A DNA stretch of 64,000 bases from Diphasiastrum complanatum (taxonomy: Eukaryota > Streptophyta > Lycopodiopsida > Lycopodiales > Lycopodiaceae): the NCBI GenBank assembly GCA_029204225.1, contig CM055098.1, positions 46,746,799 to 46,810,798 of the forward strand, read 5' to 3'. The notes beneath the pieces are model-generated. The model had not been told where the DNA came from. It did no database searches and saw only the letters and a program-made list of their open reading frames with translations. Positions 36,546-48,509 of the stretch are shown here, in pieces (position 1 is the first letter of the stretch; each line of letters begins with the position of its first letter). The position numbers and the translations under genes are program-made.

Positions 36546-39500
36546 CCCCCCTTAATTTGAGTCCATGAATGCCTTGATCTTGAGACTAAGCAATGCGCAA
36601 AATTTATGAAGATTGTCATTGCTGACATCTCCATAGCAGATGCACTGGTCTATGGTAGCTCGAATACACCTCATCACTCTTATGAGAACCTTCCAATGGG
36701 TAATGCCAGGATTAGCCATATATTGTCTGAGTGAGCTTACTGCAAAAGAGATATCTGGTCTTGTAGAAACCATTATGTACATGAGAGATCCAAGTGTCAA
36801 TCGATAAGGATACTCTCGCATCTGCTCCTCTTCCTACTTGGTCTGGGGACATTGGTCCTTTGAAAAATGTAGGCCTGGATCCATTGGTGAGTGAGCTAAT
36901 TTACAATTCATTAGATTGTATTTGTTAAGATCATTGTGAATATACCTTTGTTGAGTTAAGTAAATCAATCATTTATATCTGTCTCTGTGGATTTTAATAT
37001 CCAGACTGAAGTGAGCTTCACCCAGATCAGTCACTCAAACTGTGAATATAGCATCTGCTTGGAATCCTTGACCAAATTGGTATTGTTGCTGAGCAATGCA
37101 TCATCCACGTATAAGGTGATGATAATGAAGGATTGTTGTACTGACTTGGAATAGTTGTTGCAATCAGTAGTGCTTGGTTTACATCCTTGTTCGATGAGGA
37201 ATGTGTTGATCCTCTAAAACCAAGCTCTGGTAGACTATTTCAAGCCGTACAGTGCTTTGTGGAGTTTACATAAATGATTCTTCATACTTTCCATAATGTA
37301 TCTTTCAGGCTGGATCATGTAGATATCTTCTTGTATGATTCCATTCAGATAAGCTGTTTGTACATCAAGTTGTACTTCAAGGTCGGCAGCTGCAGCATAA
37401 GACAATAGCATTCGGATCGACGAATGTTTGACTACTGGACTAAAAGTCTCGTTGAAGTCGATGTTTGGGATCTAAGTGAATCCTCATGCTACCAATCTTG
37501 CCTTCCTTCGATCAATTGCTCCGTTGGCATTGTATTTGATCTTAAAGATCCATTTGCAATCAATGATATTGCAGCCAATAGGCTTCGACTAATGACCATG
37601 TCTGGTTCTTGATCAAAGAGGAATACTCTCTATCCATAGCTTCTCTCCAGAGATCGGAGTCTGGTTGGTTGAGTGCCTCTTTGACTATAGTCGATTCTTG
37701 TATCAAGAGACATGCAGACTCATGAGTATGCCTTGTGGTCTGTGTGCGCACTCAGCTTGATTTTCTGTGAGGATTCGACTGATGAGCCACTCTTGGGACT
37801 TGTTGGTTGGTAGCAGCAACGTCATCGTCTAATTCGCTATCATGAAGTGGGTCGACAATAGACACGCCTGAGCCAGAGGCTCAAGCTGTCGTGTGAATGG
37901 CAGGTGATGAAGGGTCTCCTGGAGCAATATCCTTGCCTTTGAGGTTGATGAACTGATCATCGATAAAGACTGTATCCTGGCTATACAAGATTTTTTGGGT
38001 ATAAGTTGCAGTGGAGACAGCTTCAGCCCAAAATCTCTTGGGCAGCGATGCATGTGCTAGCATACATTTGGCTGATTCAACCAAGGTACAGTTCTTTCTC
38101 TCGGCTAAGCCATTAGACTGAGGATTGTAAGGAGTGATGAATTGCTGCTCAACTCGATAGAGATATATTCTCCACCGTTGTCTGACCTAAGAGCCTTGAT
38201 CGTCTGTCCAGTCTCCTTTTTTGCACGCTCCTTGAAGATTCTGAAGCAATTGAAGGCTTCTGATTTCTTCTTTATAAAATACACCATAGTCAAAATTCAT
38301 CAATAAAAGTTATAAAATATTTTGCATCTTTCAATTAAGGATAAATCATCAGGCCACAAATGTTGAATCTACAATGTCTAACAATCCTCTAGCAATATGT
38401 TCATAGGTTGATTTAAATGGTTTCCTAGTCTATTTACCAACTAAATGGTCTTGACAGACAGGTAACATTATATTCTTGATCTTGGTCGAGATCAAGAACA
38501 ATATATTGTCTAGACATTTGTTGCACAACAGCATGATTCATGTGACCAAGTTTGTAATGCCAAAGTAAACTTTTATTTGCATGAATAGACGTAATGAGTG
38601 CCTGACTAGAGGCAGAAAAGCAATTACTTCATTTATACAATATCCATGTCTCTTTCCGAGTGCTTGGATCTTGCATGTCCTGTCAACTACTTTGCACTGA
38701 TCACATTCGAAATCTACTTTATGTCCTAGATCTGTGATTATGCTTAAAGAGAGCAGATTCGTAGACAAATTTGATACATACATGACTTTAGAAAGTAGCT
38801 TAGACTAATCATTTGCAAAGCTTAATCTTACAGTACCTTCACATTTAATAGCTTGTGTGCTATTGTTGCCAAGGTGAACAAATTTCTGGGTATTGTAAGA
38901 TGTATAGGACTCGAAACAGCCAATGAGACTGGTCATGTGCTGAGTGGCTCCTGAATCCAGGAACCAAGAACTATCGTCGGATGCTCCTTGATGGTTGGTC
39001 ATGAAGGCATCATGATCCGCTTCTTGAATAGGCTGTGGAGCTTCTGCAGCTACATTTGCCACTTGATTCAACAGCCCCTTGTTGTTGTTCTTTGCTTTAA
39101 GTATCTCTCAATCTTGAATTTTGTCGTTGTTTCGCTTGAAGTATCTACAAAACAGCTTCTTCTTTGTCTACGGATTCGAGTGTTCTCTCTGCTGAGCTGG
39201 TTCCTATTCTGGCTTTGATTGCTTCGGGCCTTTCTTCTTCTTCTGCTTAGTCGTGATCTTGTTGGTGTATAAGCCGTGAGAATCAGTTGAGGAACTTGAG
39301 GCTTTGTTCCTCTGCGTGTCTTCCTGCAACAACATAGTAGTGACTCTCGAAAGAGTCAGTTCTAGATGTCTCATGATGATCATCACCTAGTTGTTGTATG
39401 AGCTTGGCAAGCTTGTAAGAAGTTGCCTCACTACGTCTTGATTGTCTATGACAAATCCGACAATGACCATTTGCCTTAGCAGGTTCTTGAATTGATTGAT

Positions 39501-40030
39501 GTGATTCTTCAAGGAATCACCATTCGCCATCTTGAGTGAGTAAAATCTATTCCTGAGATGTAGCTTGGAAGCTATATCTCGCACTTTGTATAGTGTTCTC
39601 AACATGTCCCTGACTACTTTCGATGTCTGAGCCTCATATACATGGCCAATCTCGGTACCCGTAATGTTGAGGATGATCAGCATGAAAGCCTTTCCATCCT
39701 TCAGCCTCCATCTGGCGATTGCTGCATCGTCTGCTTCGGATTTTCTTCTACACTTGTAACAACGTCATACAATTCTTCAGCCATTAGTACAGTTTTCATC
39801 TTAAATTTCCATAGCTAGTAATTGGCTCCATCAAGCTTGTCCATGATAGGACTGGCTTTCCCTTGGGAATCCATTTGGAAGATTAGTCTGAGTGATAGGA
39901 AAAAAACTATCAATGACTTAAGTATGAAAATCTGATACAAAATTACAGAACAAGAAGGCAATTACTCCATCGGCTAGTAGAGTCTTGTACTGTGGAAGCT
40001 TATTAGCCTACGAAAATAGCCCTGATACCA
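36546..40030 (-). pseudogene. Copia C, copy C5
   Basis: 3,485 bp with the 425-bp deletion. Gag from ATG 39,874, protease 38,805-39,071, integrase about 37,881-38,314. One base is missing near 38,640, which opens a longer frame (38,538-38,783) in the pre-integrase part. Its integrase half carries C3/C4-type variants while its gag carries C2-type variants (Tyr and Ile codons instead of Ser and Thr), so it is a mosaic. Confidence 0.9.
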
Positions 40031-41196
40031 TGTTGGAGAAAGAGGGTGTGTTGTGTGTGAGAAACAAAAATAGCTCAAAAAGAAAATGAACACGAAAAAG
40101 AAACAAACTCGAAACTCGCACGGAAAGTGTTCGTGCACAGTGGAAATGACTCTTTCCCTAAGCATGACTACGCATATCAGAAACGAACAGAACGTTAGTG
40201 ATAGAAATCACGGTCATTTTGATTACATAGCGAAACTTTAATAAAACACCAGAAGAATAATTTGTCATGAACAACTAGACAAATTATCTTTCGTGAATGA
40301 TTCACGAAGAGCTAGACTAAGCTCGACTGACAATCAGTCGCGAATGATTCGTGAAAGACAAGACTAAATATTAGTCACCAACATCTAGACTAATAATGAC
40401 TTGCAAAGGACTGATTACCAGAGTGAGCGACAAGAAAATCAGACAGAATGAAAATAAGCATAGCAATATTGACAAAAATCTGAACGCAGAACAAAGAGTT
40501 GTTATCAGACTAAGTATAGCAAAATATACATGTCAATAATGTGGTAGAGCACAAGACTATAGCGGATGAAACCACGTGCTCTACAAAGCTAATTCAATTC
40601 GTAAAGGAATGACACCTATTATTGACATTAAAGAATCAATGCGCAAGGCATCTACTTTGTCTATCTTTGATAAGCTTCTGATGCTATTGTATTACACACA
40701 CTTAATCTTCAATTTCTTAATCAATCTGAATACGCAAATGGTATTCAGTATATATACACAATGTTACAAGTGTGTAGATGAAAAAAGTACAAAGTGGATG
40801 TGCTGTCTGTAGGAGATCGTGGGTGGCTGCAGTCATTGTCAAGTCTATTAGCACAGTTGCATGGGGTGAGCGTGAAAAGGGTGCGACGTCAACCTTTGTT
40901 GAAGTGGACATTGGTGAAGATGCGAAAAATGTGTCACTCTGATGAAATGCCTTAGGATTTGATTTTCAGGGTGTCTTTGCTTCCTAGGGCACCTTTGGCA
41001 TTTTGTAAGGCAGTGTCGCCTCTTTTCGCCTGTCACAAAACACTTGTAAAAAAACACAGTGTCACGTTTTGTTCACCCATTCTTTGCTTGTGAGAATTTA
41101 CACGTAAATATGTAGACTGCGTGACAACGTGAGTAAAAATGCAGCATGAACGAAGGTAGATTAAAATGGGATTTAGGAGAGTAGATAAATCTAACA
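40031..41196 (-). repeat. Copia C LTR d (C5/C6 shared)
   Basis: 1,166 bp with TG and CA ends and the long form of the 14-bp indel (GAAAAAAGTACAAAGT near 40,780). It therefore differs in type from LTRs a, b and c and marks the right edge of the amplified core. Confidence 0.92.
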
Positions 41197-41558
41197 CCCC
41201 CCTTAATTTGAGTCCATGAATGCCTTGATCTTGAGACTAAGCAATGCGCAAAATTTGTTGTGTACATTAACACTTAATGCTTTCGTGAATATATCCGCAA
41301 CCATGTCCTATGTTTTGCAGTACGTTAAGCTTACCTCCTTGCTGAGAACCTTGCCTCTGATGTAGTGATATCTGATTTCAATGTGCTTACTCCTAGAGTG
41401 AATCTAGGTTGGTCGATAAGGCAATAGCACTCTCATTATCACAGAATAAAATTGTAGGGCTGTACTGATGCAGATTAACGTCTGACAGTAAATTTCTCAA
41501 CCAAAATACTTCCTTAATAGATTGAGAAACAACAATGTATTCTAGTTCTGCAGAAGAA
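41197..41558 (-). pseudogene. Copia C, copy C6 (short stub)
   Basis: Only the polypurine tract, 3' leader and the end of RNase H (CDNESAIALS) remain. At 41,551-41,558 the RNase H sequence changes to LTR interior within a shared CAGAAGAA. About 4 kb of a unit was thus lost by a deletion with microhomology. Confidence 0.9.
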
Positions 41559-42499
41559 AATAATTTGTCATGAACAACTAGACAAATTATCTTTCGTGAA
41601 TGATTCACGAAGAGCTAGACTAAGCTCGACTGACAATCAGTCGCGAATGATTCATGAAAGACAAGACTAAATATTAGTCACCAACATCTAGACTAATAAT
41701 GACTTGCAAAGGACTGATTACCAGAGTGAGCGACAAGAAAATCAGACAGAATGAAAATAAGCATAGCAATATTGACAAAAATCTGAACGCAGAACAAAGA
41801 GTTGTTATCAGACTAAGTATAGCAAAATATACATGTCAATAATGTGGTAGAGCACAAGACTATAGCGGATGAAACCACGTGCTCTACAAAGCTAATTCAA
41901 TTCGTAAAGGAATGACACCTATTATTGACATTAAAGAATCAATGCGCAAGGCATCTACTTTGTCTATCTTTGGTAAGCTTCTGATGCTATTGTATTACAC
42001 ACACTTAATCTTCAATTTCTTAATCAATCTGAATACGCAAATGGTATTCAGTATATATACACAATGTTACAAGTGTGTAGATGAAGAAAGTACAAAGTGG
42101 ATGTGCTGTCTGTAGGAGATCGTGGGTGGCTGCAGTCATTGTCAAGTCTATTAGCACAGTTGCATGGGGTGAGCGTGAAAAGGGTGCGACGTCAACCTTT
42201 GTTGAAGTGAACATTGGTGAAGATGCGAAAAATGTGTCACTCTGATGAAATGCCTTAGGATTTGATTTTCAGGGTGTCTTTGCTTCCTAGGGCACCTTTG
42301 GCATTTTGTAAGGCAGTGTCGCCTCTTTTCGCCTGTCACAAAACACTTGTAAAAAAACACAGTGTCACGTTTTGTTCACCCATTCTTTGCTTGTGAGAAT
42401 TTACACGTAAATATGTAGACTGCGTGACAACGTGAGTAAAAATGCAGCATGAACGAAGGTAGATTAAAATGGGATTTAGGAGAGTAGATAAATCTAACA
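41559..42499 (-). repeat. Copia C LTR f, truncated
   Basis: Starts at the LTR position equivalent to about 26,345, lacking the primer-proximal 220 bp or so, and ends CA at 42,499 before the polypurine tract of C7. Long indel form. Confidence 0.9.
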
Positions 42500-45400
42500 C
42501 CCCCCTTAATCTGAGTCCATGAATGCCTTGATCTTGAGACTAAGCAATGCGCAAAATTTGTTGTGTACATTAACACTTAATGCTTTCGTGAATATATCCG
42601 CAACCATGTCCTATGTTTTGCAGTACGTTAAGCTTACCTCCTTGCTGAGAACCTTGCCTCTGATGTAGTGATATCTGATTTCAATGTGCTTACTCCTAGA
42701 GTGAATCTAGGTTGGTCGATAAGGCAATAGCACTCTCATTATCACAGAATAAAATTGTAGGGCTGTACTGATGCAGATTAACGTCTGACAGTAAATTTCT
42801 CAACCAAAATACTTCCTTAATAGATTGAGAAACAACAATGTATTCTAGTTCTGCAGAAGAAAGTGCGATAGAGGTTTGCTTACGACTGTTCCATGAGATA
42901 GGACCATCGTTGAAGAAGAATGTAAATCCAGATGTGGACTTAAAATTGCCCACATCTCCTCCCCAGCTTGCATTAGAATACCTACTAAGTTGATGAAGAT
43001 TGTCATTGCTGACATCTCCATAGCAGATGCACTGGTCTATGGTAGCTCAAATACACCTCATCACTGTTATGAGAACCTTCCAATGGGTAATGCCAGGATT
43101 AGCCATATATTGTCTGAGTGAGCTTACTGCAAAAGAGATATCTGGTCTTGTAGAAACCATTATGTACATGAGAGATCCAAGTGTCAATCGATAAGGATAC
43201 TCTCGCATCTGCTCCTCTTCCTACTTGGTCTGGGGACATTGGTCCTTTGAAAAATGTAGGCCTGGATCCATTGGTGAGTGAGCTAATTTACAATTCATTA
43301 GATTGTATTTGTTAAGATCATTGTGAATATACCTTTGTTGAGCTAAGTAAATCAATCGTTTAGATCTGTCTCTGTGGATTTTAATATCCAGACTGAAGTG
43401 AGCTTCACCCAGATCAGTCACTCAAACTGTGAATATAGCATCTGCTTGGAATCCTTGACCAAATTGGTATTGTTGCTGAGCAACGCATCATCCACGTATA
43501 AGGTGATGATAATGAAGGATTGTTGTACTGACTTTGAATAGTTGTTGCAATCAGTAGTGCTTGGTTTACATCCTTGTTCGATGAGGAATGTGTTGATCCT
43601 CTAAAACCAAGCTCTGGCAGACTATTTCAAGCCGTACAGTGCTTTGTGGAGTTTACATAAATGATTCTTCATACTTTTCAGAATGTGTCTTTCAGGCTGG
43701 ATCATGTAGATATCTTCTTGTATGACTCCATTCAGATAAGCTGTTTGTACATCAAGTTGTACTTCAAGGTCGGCAGCTGCAGCATAAGACAATAGCATTC
43801 GGATCGACGAATGTTTGACTACTGGACTAAAAGTCTTGTTGAAGTCGATGTTTGGGATCTAAGTGAATCCTCATGCTACCAATCTTGCCTTCCTTCGATC
43901 AATTGCTCCGTTGGCATTGTATTTGATCTTAAAGATCCATTTGCAATCAATGATATTGCAGCCAATAGGCTTCGACTAATGACCATGTCTGGTTCTTGAT
44001 CAAAGAGGAATACTCTCTATTCTCTCCAGAGATCGGAGTCTGGTTGGTTGTGTGCCTCTTTGACTGTAGTCGATTCTTGTATCAAGAGACATGCAGACTC
44101 ATGAGTATGCCTTGTGGTCTGTGTGCGCACTCAGCTTGATTTTCTGGGAGGATTCGACTGATGAGCCACTCTTGGGACTTGTTGGTTGGTAGCAGCAACG
44201 TCATCGTCTAATTCGCTATCATGAAGTGGGTCGACAATAGACACGCCTGAGCCAAAGGCTCGAACTGTCATGTGAATGGCAGGTGATGAAGGGTCTCCTG
44301 GAGCAATATCCTTGCCTTTGAGGTTGATGAACTGATCATCGATAAAGACTGTATCCTGGCTATACAAGATTTTTTGGGTATAAGTTGCAGTGGAGACAGC
44401 TTCAGCCCAAAATCTCTTGGGCAGCGATGCATGTGCTAGCATACATTTGGCTGATTCAACCAAGGTACAGTTCTTTCTCTCGGCTAAGCCATTAGACTGA
44501 GGATTGTAAGGAGTGATGAATTGCTGCTCAACTCGATAGAGATATATTCTCCACCGTTGTCTGACCTAAGAGCCTTGATCGTCCGTCGAGTCTCCTTTTT
44601 TGCACGCTCCTTGAAGATTCTGAAGCAATTGAAGGCTTCTGATTTTTTCTTTATAAAATACACCATAGTCAAAATTCATCAATAAAAGTTATAAAATATT
44701 TTGCATCTTTCAATTAAGGATAAATCATCAGGCCACAAATGTTGAATCTACAATGTCTAACAATCCTCTAGCAATATGTTCATAGCTTGATTTAAATGGT
44801 TTCCTAGTCTACTTACCAACTAAATGGTCTTGACAGATAGGTAACATTATATTCTTGATCTTGGTCGAGATCAAGAACAATATATTGTCTAGACATTTGT
44901 TGCACAACAGCATGATTCATGTGATCAAGTTTGTAATGCCAAAGTAAACTTTTATTTGCATGAATAGACGTACTGAGTGCCTGACTAGAGGCAGAAAAGC
45001 AATTACTTCATTTATACAAGTATCCATGTCTCTTTCCGAGTGCTTGGATCTTGCATGTCATGTCAACTACTTTGCACTGATCACATTCGAAATCTACTTT
45101 ATGTCCTAGATCTGTGATTATGCTTAAAGAGAGCAGATTCGTAGACAAATTTGATACATACATGACTTTAGAAAGTAGCTTAGACTAATCATTTGCAAAG
45201 CTTAATCTTACAGTACCTTCACATTTAATAGCTTGTGTGCTATTGTTGCCAAGGTGAACAAATTTCTGGGTATTGTAAGATGTATAGGACTCAAAACAGC
45301 CAATGAAACTGGTCATGTGCTGAGTGGCTCCTGAATCCAGGAACCAAGAACTATCGTCGGATGCTCCTTGATGGTTGGTCATGAAGGCATCATGATCCGC

Positions 45401-46410
45401 TTCTTGAATAGGCTGTGGAGCTTCTGCAGCTACATTTGCCACTTGATTCAACAGCCCCTTGTTGTTGTTCTTTGCTTTAAGTATCTCTCAATCTTGAATT
45501 TTGTCGTTGTTTCGCTTGAAGTATCTACAAAACAGCTTCTTCTTTGTCTACGGATTCGAGTGTTCTCTCTGCTGAGCTGGTTCCTATTCTGGCTTTGATT
45601 GCTTCGGGCCTTTCTTCTTCTTCTGCTTAGTCGTGATCTTGTTGGTGTATAAGCCGTGAGAATCAGTTGAGGAACTTGAGGCTTTGTTCCTCTGCGTGTC
45701 TTCCTGCAACAACATAGTAGTGACTCTCGAAAGAGTCAGTTCTAGATGTCTCATGATGATCATCACCTAGTTGTTGTATGAGCTTGGCAAGCTTGTAAGA
45801 AGTTGCCTCACTACGTCTTGATTGTCTATGACAAATCCGACAATGACCATTTGCCTTAGCAGGTTCTTGAATTGATTGATGTGATTCTTCAAGGAATCAC
45901 CATTCGCCATCTTGAGTGAGTAAAATCTATTCCTGAGATGTAGCTTGGAAGCTATATCTCGCACTTTGTATAGTGTTCTCAACATGTCCCTGACTACTTT
46001 CGATGTCTGAGCCTCAGATACATGGCCAATCTCGGTACCCGTAATGTTGAGGATGATCAGCATGAAAGCCTTTCCATCCTTCAGCCTCCATCTGGCGATT
46101 GCTGCATCGTCTGCTTCGGATTTTCTTCTACACTTGTAACAACGTCATACAATTCTTCAGCCATTAGTACAGTTTTCATCTTAAATTTCCATAGCTAGTA
46201 ATTGGCTCCATCAAGCTTGTCCATGATAGGACTGGCTTTCCCTTGGGAATCCATTTGGAAGATTAGTCTGAGTGATAGGAAAAAAACTATCAATGACTTA
46301 AGTATGAAAATCTGATACAAAATTACAGAACAAGAAGGCAATTACTCCATCGGCTAGTAGAGTCTTGTACTGTGGAAGCTTATTAGCCTACGAAAATAGC
46401 CCTGATACCA
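42500..46410 (-). pseudogene. Copia C, copy C7
   Basis: Internal region of 3,911 bp, the longest in the family apart from lost pieces shared with C2. Gag from ATG 46,254, protease 45,185-45,451, integrase about 44,131-44,690 (C-terminal deletion shared with C2-C5), RT about 43,220-44,000, and a fairly complete RNase H at about 42,696-43,215 (KSTSGFTFF, ALSSAELEY, CDNESAIALS). It lacks the 425-bp deletion and carries the common gag stops. Confidence 0.9.
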
Positions 46411-47410
46411 TGTTGGAGAAAGAGGGTGTGTTGTGTGTGAGAAACAAAAATAGCTCAAAAAGAAAATGAACACGAAAAAGAAACAAACTCGAAACTCGCA
46501 CGGAAAGTGTTCGTGCACAGTGGAAATGACTCTTTCCCTAAGCATGACTACGCATATCAGAAACGAACAGAACGTTAGTGATAGAAATCACGGTCATTTT
46601 GATTACATAGCGAAACTTTAATAAAACACCAGAAGAATAATTTGTCATGAACAACTAGACAAATTATCTTTCGTGAATGATTCACGAAGAGCTAGACTAA
46701 GCTCGACTGACAATCAGTCGCGAATGATTCGTGAAAGACAAGACTAAATATTAGTCACCAACATCTAGACTAATAATGACTTGCAAAGGACTGATTACCA
46801 GAGTGAGCGACAAGAAAATCAGACAGAATGAAAATAAGCATAGCAATATTGACAAAAATCTGAACGCAGAACAAAGAGTTGTTATCAGACTAAGTATAGC
46901 AAAATATACATGTCAATAATGTGGTAGAGCACAAGACTATAGCGGATGAAACCACGTGCTCTACAAAGCTAATTCAATTTGTAAAGGGATGACACCTATT
47001 ATTGACATTAAAGAATCAATGCACAAGGCATCTACTTTGTCTATCTTTGATAAGCTTCTGATGTTATTGTATTAGACACACTTGATCTTCAATCTCTTAA
47101 TCAATCTGAATACGCAAATGGTATTCAGTATATATACACAATGTTACAGGTGTGTAGATGAAGAAAGTACAAAGTGGATGTGCTGTCTGTAGGAAATTGT
47201 GGGTGGCTGTAGTCGTTGTCAAGTCTGTTAGCATAGTTGCATGGGGTGAGCGTGAAATGGGTGCGATGTTAGCCTTTGCTGAAGTGAACTGAAGATGTAA
47301 AAAATGCATCACTCTAACGAAATGCCTTAGGATTTGATTTACAAGGTGCCTTTGTTTCCCAGGGCACCTTTGGCATTTTGTAAGGCAGTGTCACCTTTTT
47401 TTTGCCTGTC
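46411..47410 (-). repeat. Copia C LTR e, truncated and mosaic
   Basis: The primer-proximal 550 bp are almost identical to LTRs a-d. From about 46,970 it becomes clearly more divergent and resembles the older LTR at 21.6-22.0 kb. It breaks off at about 47,410, so the array has no intact outer end here. Confidence 0.85.
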
Positions 47411-47674
47411 TTTAGATGTTATTCACACTGATATTGGATAGCTGCAATATCGAGGTAGAACTGCAAAAGATCTAGTTGATGGTGGAATTTTTTTTATGAA
47501 TCAATGTACATTCCTGATACAAAAGAAAATTTTGGACAAATAGTACCAAGTCCATTACCTAGCTTTGAAAGTGATGAATGGATTGCACCAAATGCTACAG
47601 TTTCAGAATCATTTCGTTGCAAGATATATAATGATGTAAAAAATTTATTAAAAATGAGCACGGATAAAAAATAG
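47411..47674 (+). pseudogene. Unidentified coding fragment
   Basis: Two joined frames, LQYRGRTAKDLVDGG and then a 54-codon stretch from YIPDTKENFGQ to TAG at about 47,672, read as one protein if a run of T near 47,490 is out by one base. The composition looks coding. I do not recognise the family. Confidence 0.35.
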
Positions 47675-47944
47675 TCAGATTGAGTTGGTTTATTTCCTTG
47701 AATATATTTGTGGATTTTTTTTCAAGTGTCAATGTACAAAAACCCCCAACGATGTTTGTATGCAAAAATTTATCAGATAGTTTATTATCTGGACTTATGG
47801 ATGAAGGCTGGGACAAAAGATCAGATGGAGAAATAGAATGTAGAATTAAAATGTCTTCCATGTGCTTCCATTATCAAATTGAGAAACAAATGTTGAGCTT
47901 ATGCTTCCATTATCAAAGATGGAAAATAAAATAAAGGTAAATCG

Positions 47945-48361
47945 GTGCCACTCGATCAAGACTTGGAAGCCAGTGGACATTCAAAACGAAAAAATATTGA
48001 AATTATATACAATGATGTCGTTTTGACATGTGTTGAGGTGGAAGAAGATTGGAGTCTAAACTACATCCGGTGGGAACTATTGCTCCTACAAGATGATGTA
48101 CTTTTAGACTTCAGATTCATTTTCAATGGTAAACTCGTAAGTAACTATAAACACTCGATCTTTTATGAATAGTTTCAATCAAAACTTTCTAATACAAACT
48201 CTATACTAATTCTAACTAACTTTGTATTAATTTTATGCAAGTACGTAAAAGACATGAGCTCGAGATCAAATGCAGAGATATTGGCGAAACAATCCAACTT
48301 ATGGAAGAACATCGAGATTCACTATCAACAAATACATGCCAATGTCTTTTTATCATTATAG
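47945..48361 (+). CDS. Putative two-exon gene fragment, unknown
   Basis: Exon 1 (47,945-48,136, 64 codons) ends at a consensus donor GTAAGT. The 105-nt intron (48,137-48,241) has CTAAC branch-like motifs near 48,214 and ends in AG. Exon 2 (48,242-48,361) continues in phase 0 to TAG. The spliced product would be about 103 residues, acidic in the middle, with a FIFNGKL segment. A reading of exon 2 in another frame (VRKRHELEIKCRD) also looks protein-like, so the gene may be damaged. No family recognised. Confidence 0.4.
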
Positions 48362-48509
48362 AAATATTTTCTTCCATTATTAGACTATGGACACAGGTTG
48401 ATTGTAAGAATCTATTGTGATATCAATAAAAAAAAATCCATAAACGGGTTGTTTACAAGTAAAATGATTGTTTCTTTTTTTTTATGTCTCTCTATTTACA
48501 AATAGATCT

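Larger units (their letters stand above)
26118..40030 (-). repeat. Tandem array core, three units of 4.64 kb
   Basis: Units 26,118-30,755, 30,756-35,393 and 35,394-40,030 each consist of one LTR plus one internal region. Every landmark recurs at +4,638, +4,638 and +4,637 bp, the last owing to one missing base near 38,640. All three share a 425-bp internal deletion joining the RNase H end to the 3' leader (27,328 in the first), and substitutions between units are rare. This is a head-to-tail LTR-sharing array, as made by unequal recombination between LTRs. Confidence 0.93.

Noticed and set aside
26118-40030. Pure assembly duplication
   Set aside because: Units differ by scattered substitutions, a one-base indel and mosaic variants, which simple duplication of reads would not produce. 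It still deserves long-read confirmation.
26118-41196. CRISPR-like or ordinary satellite array
   Set aside because: The unit is 4.6 kb and contains LTR, primer site, polypurine tract and copia coding domains, so it is a retroelement tandem.
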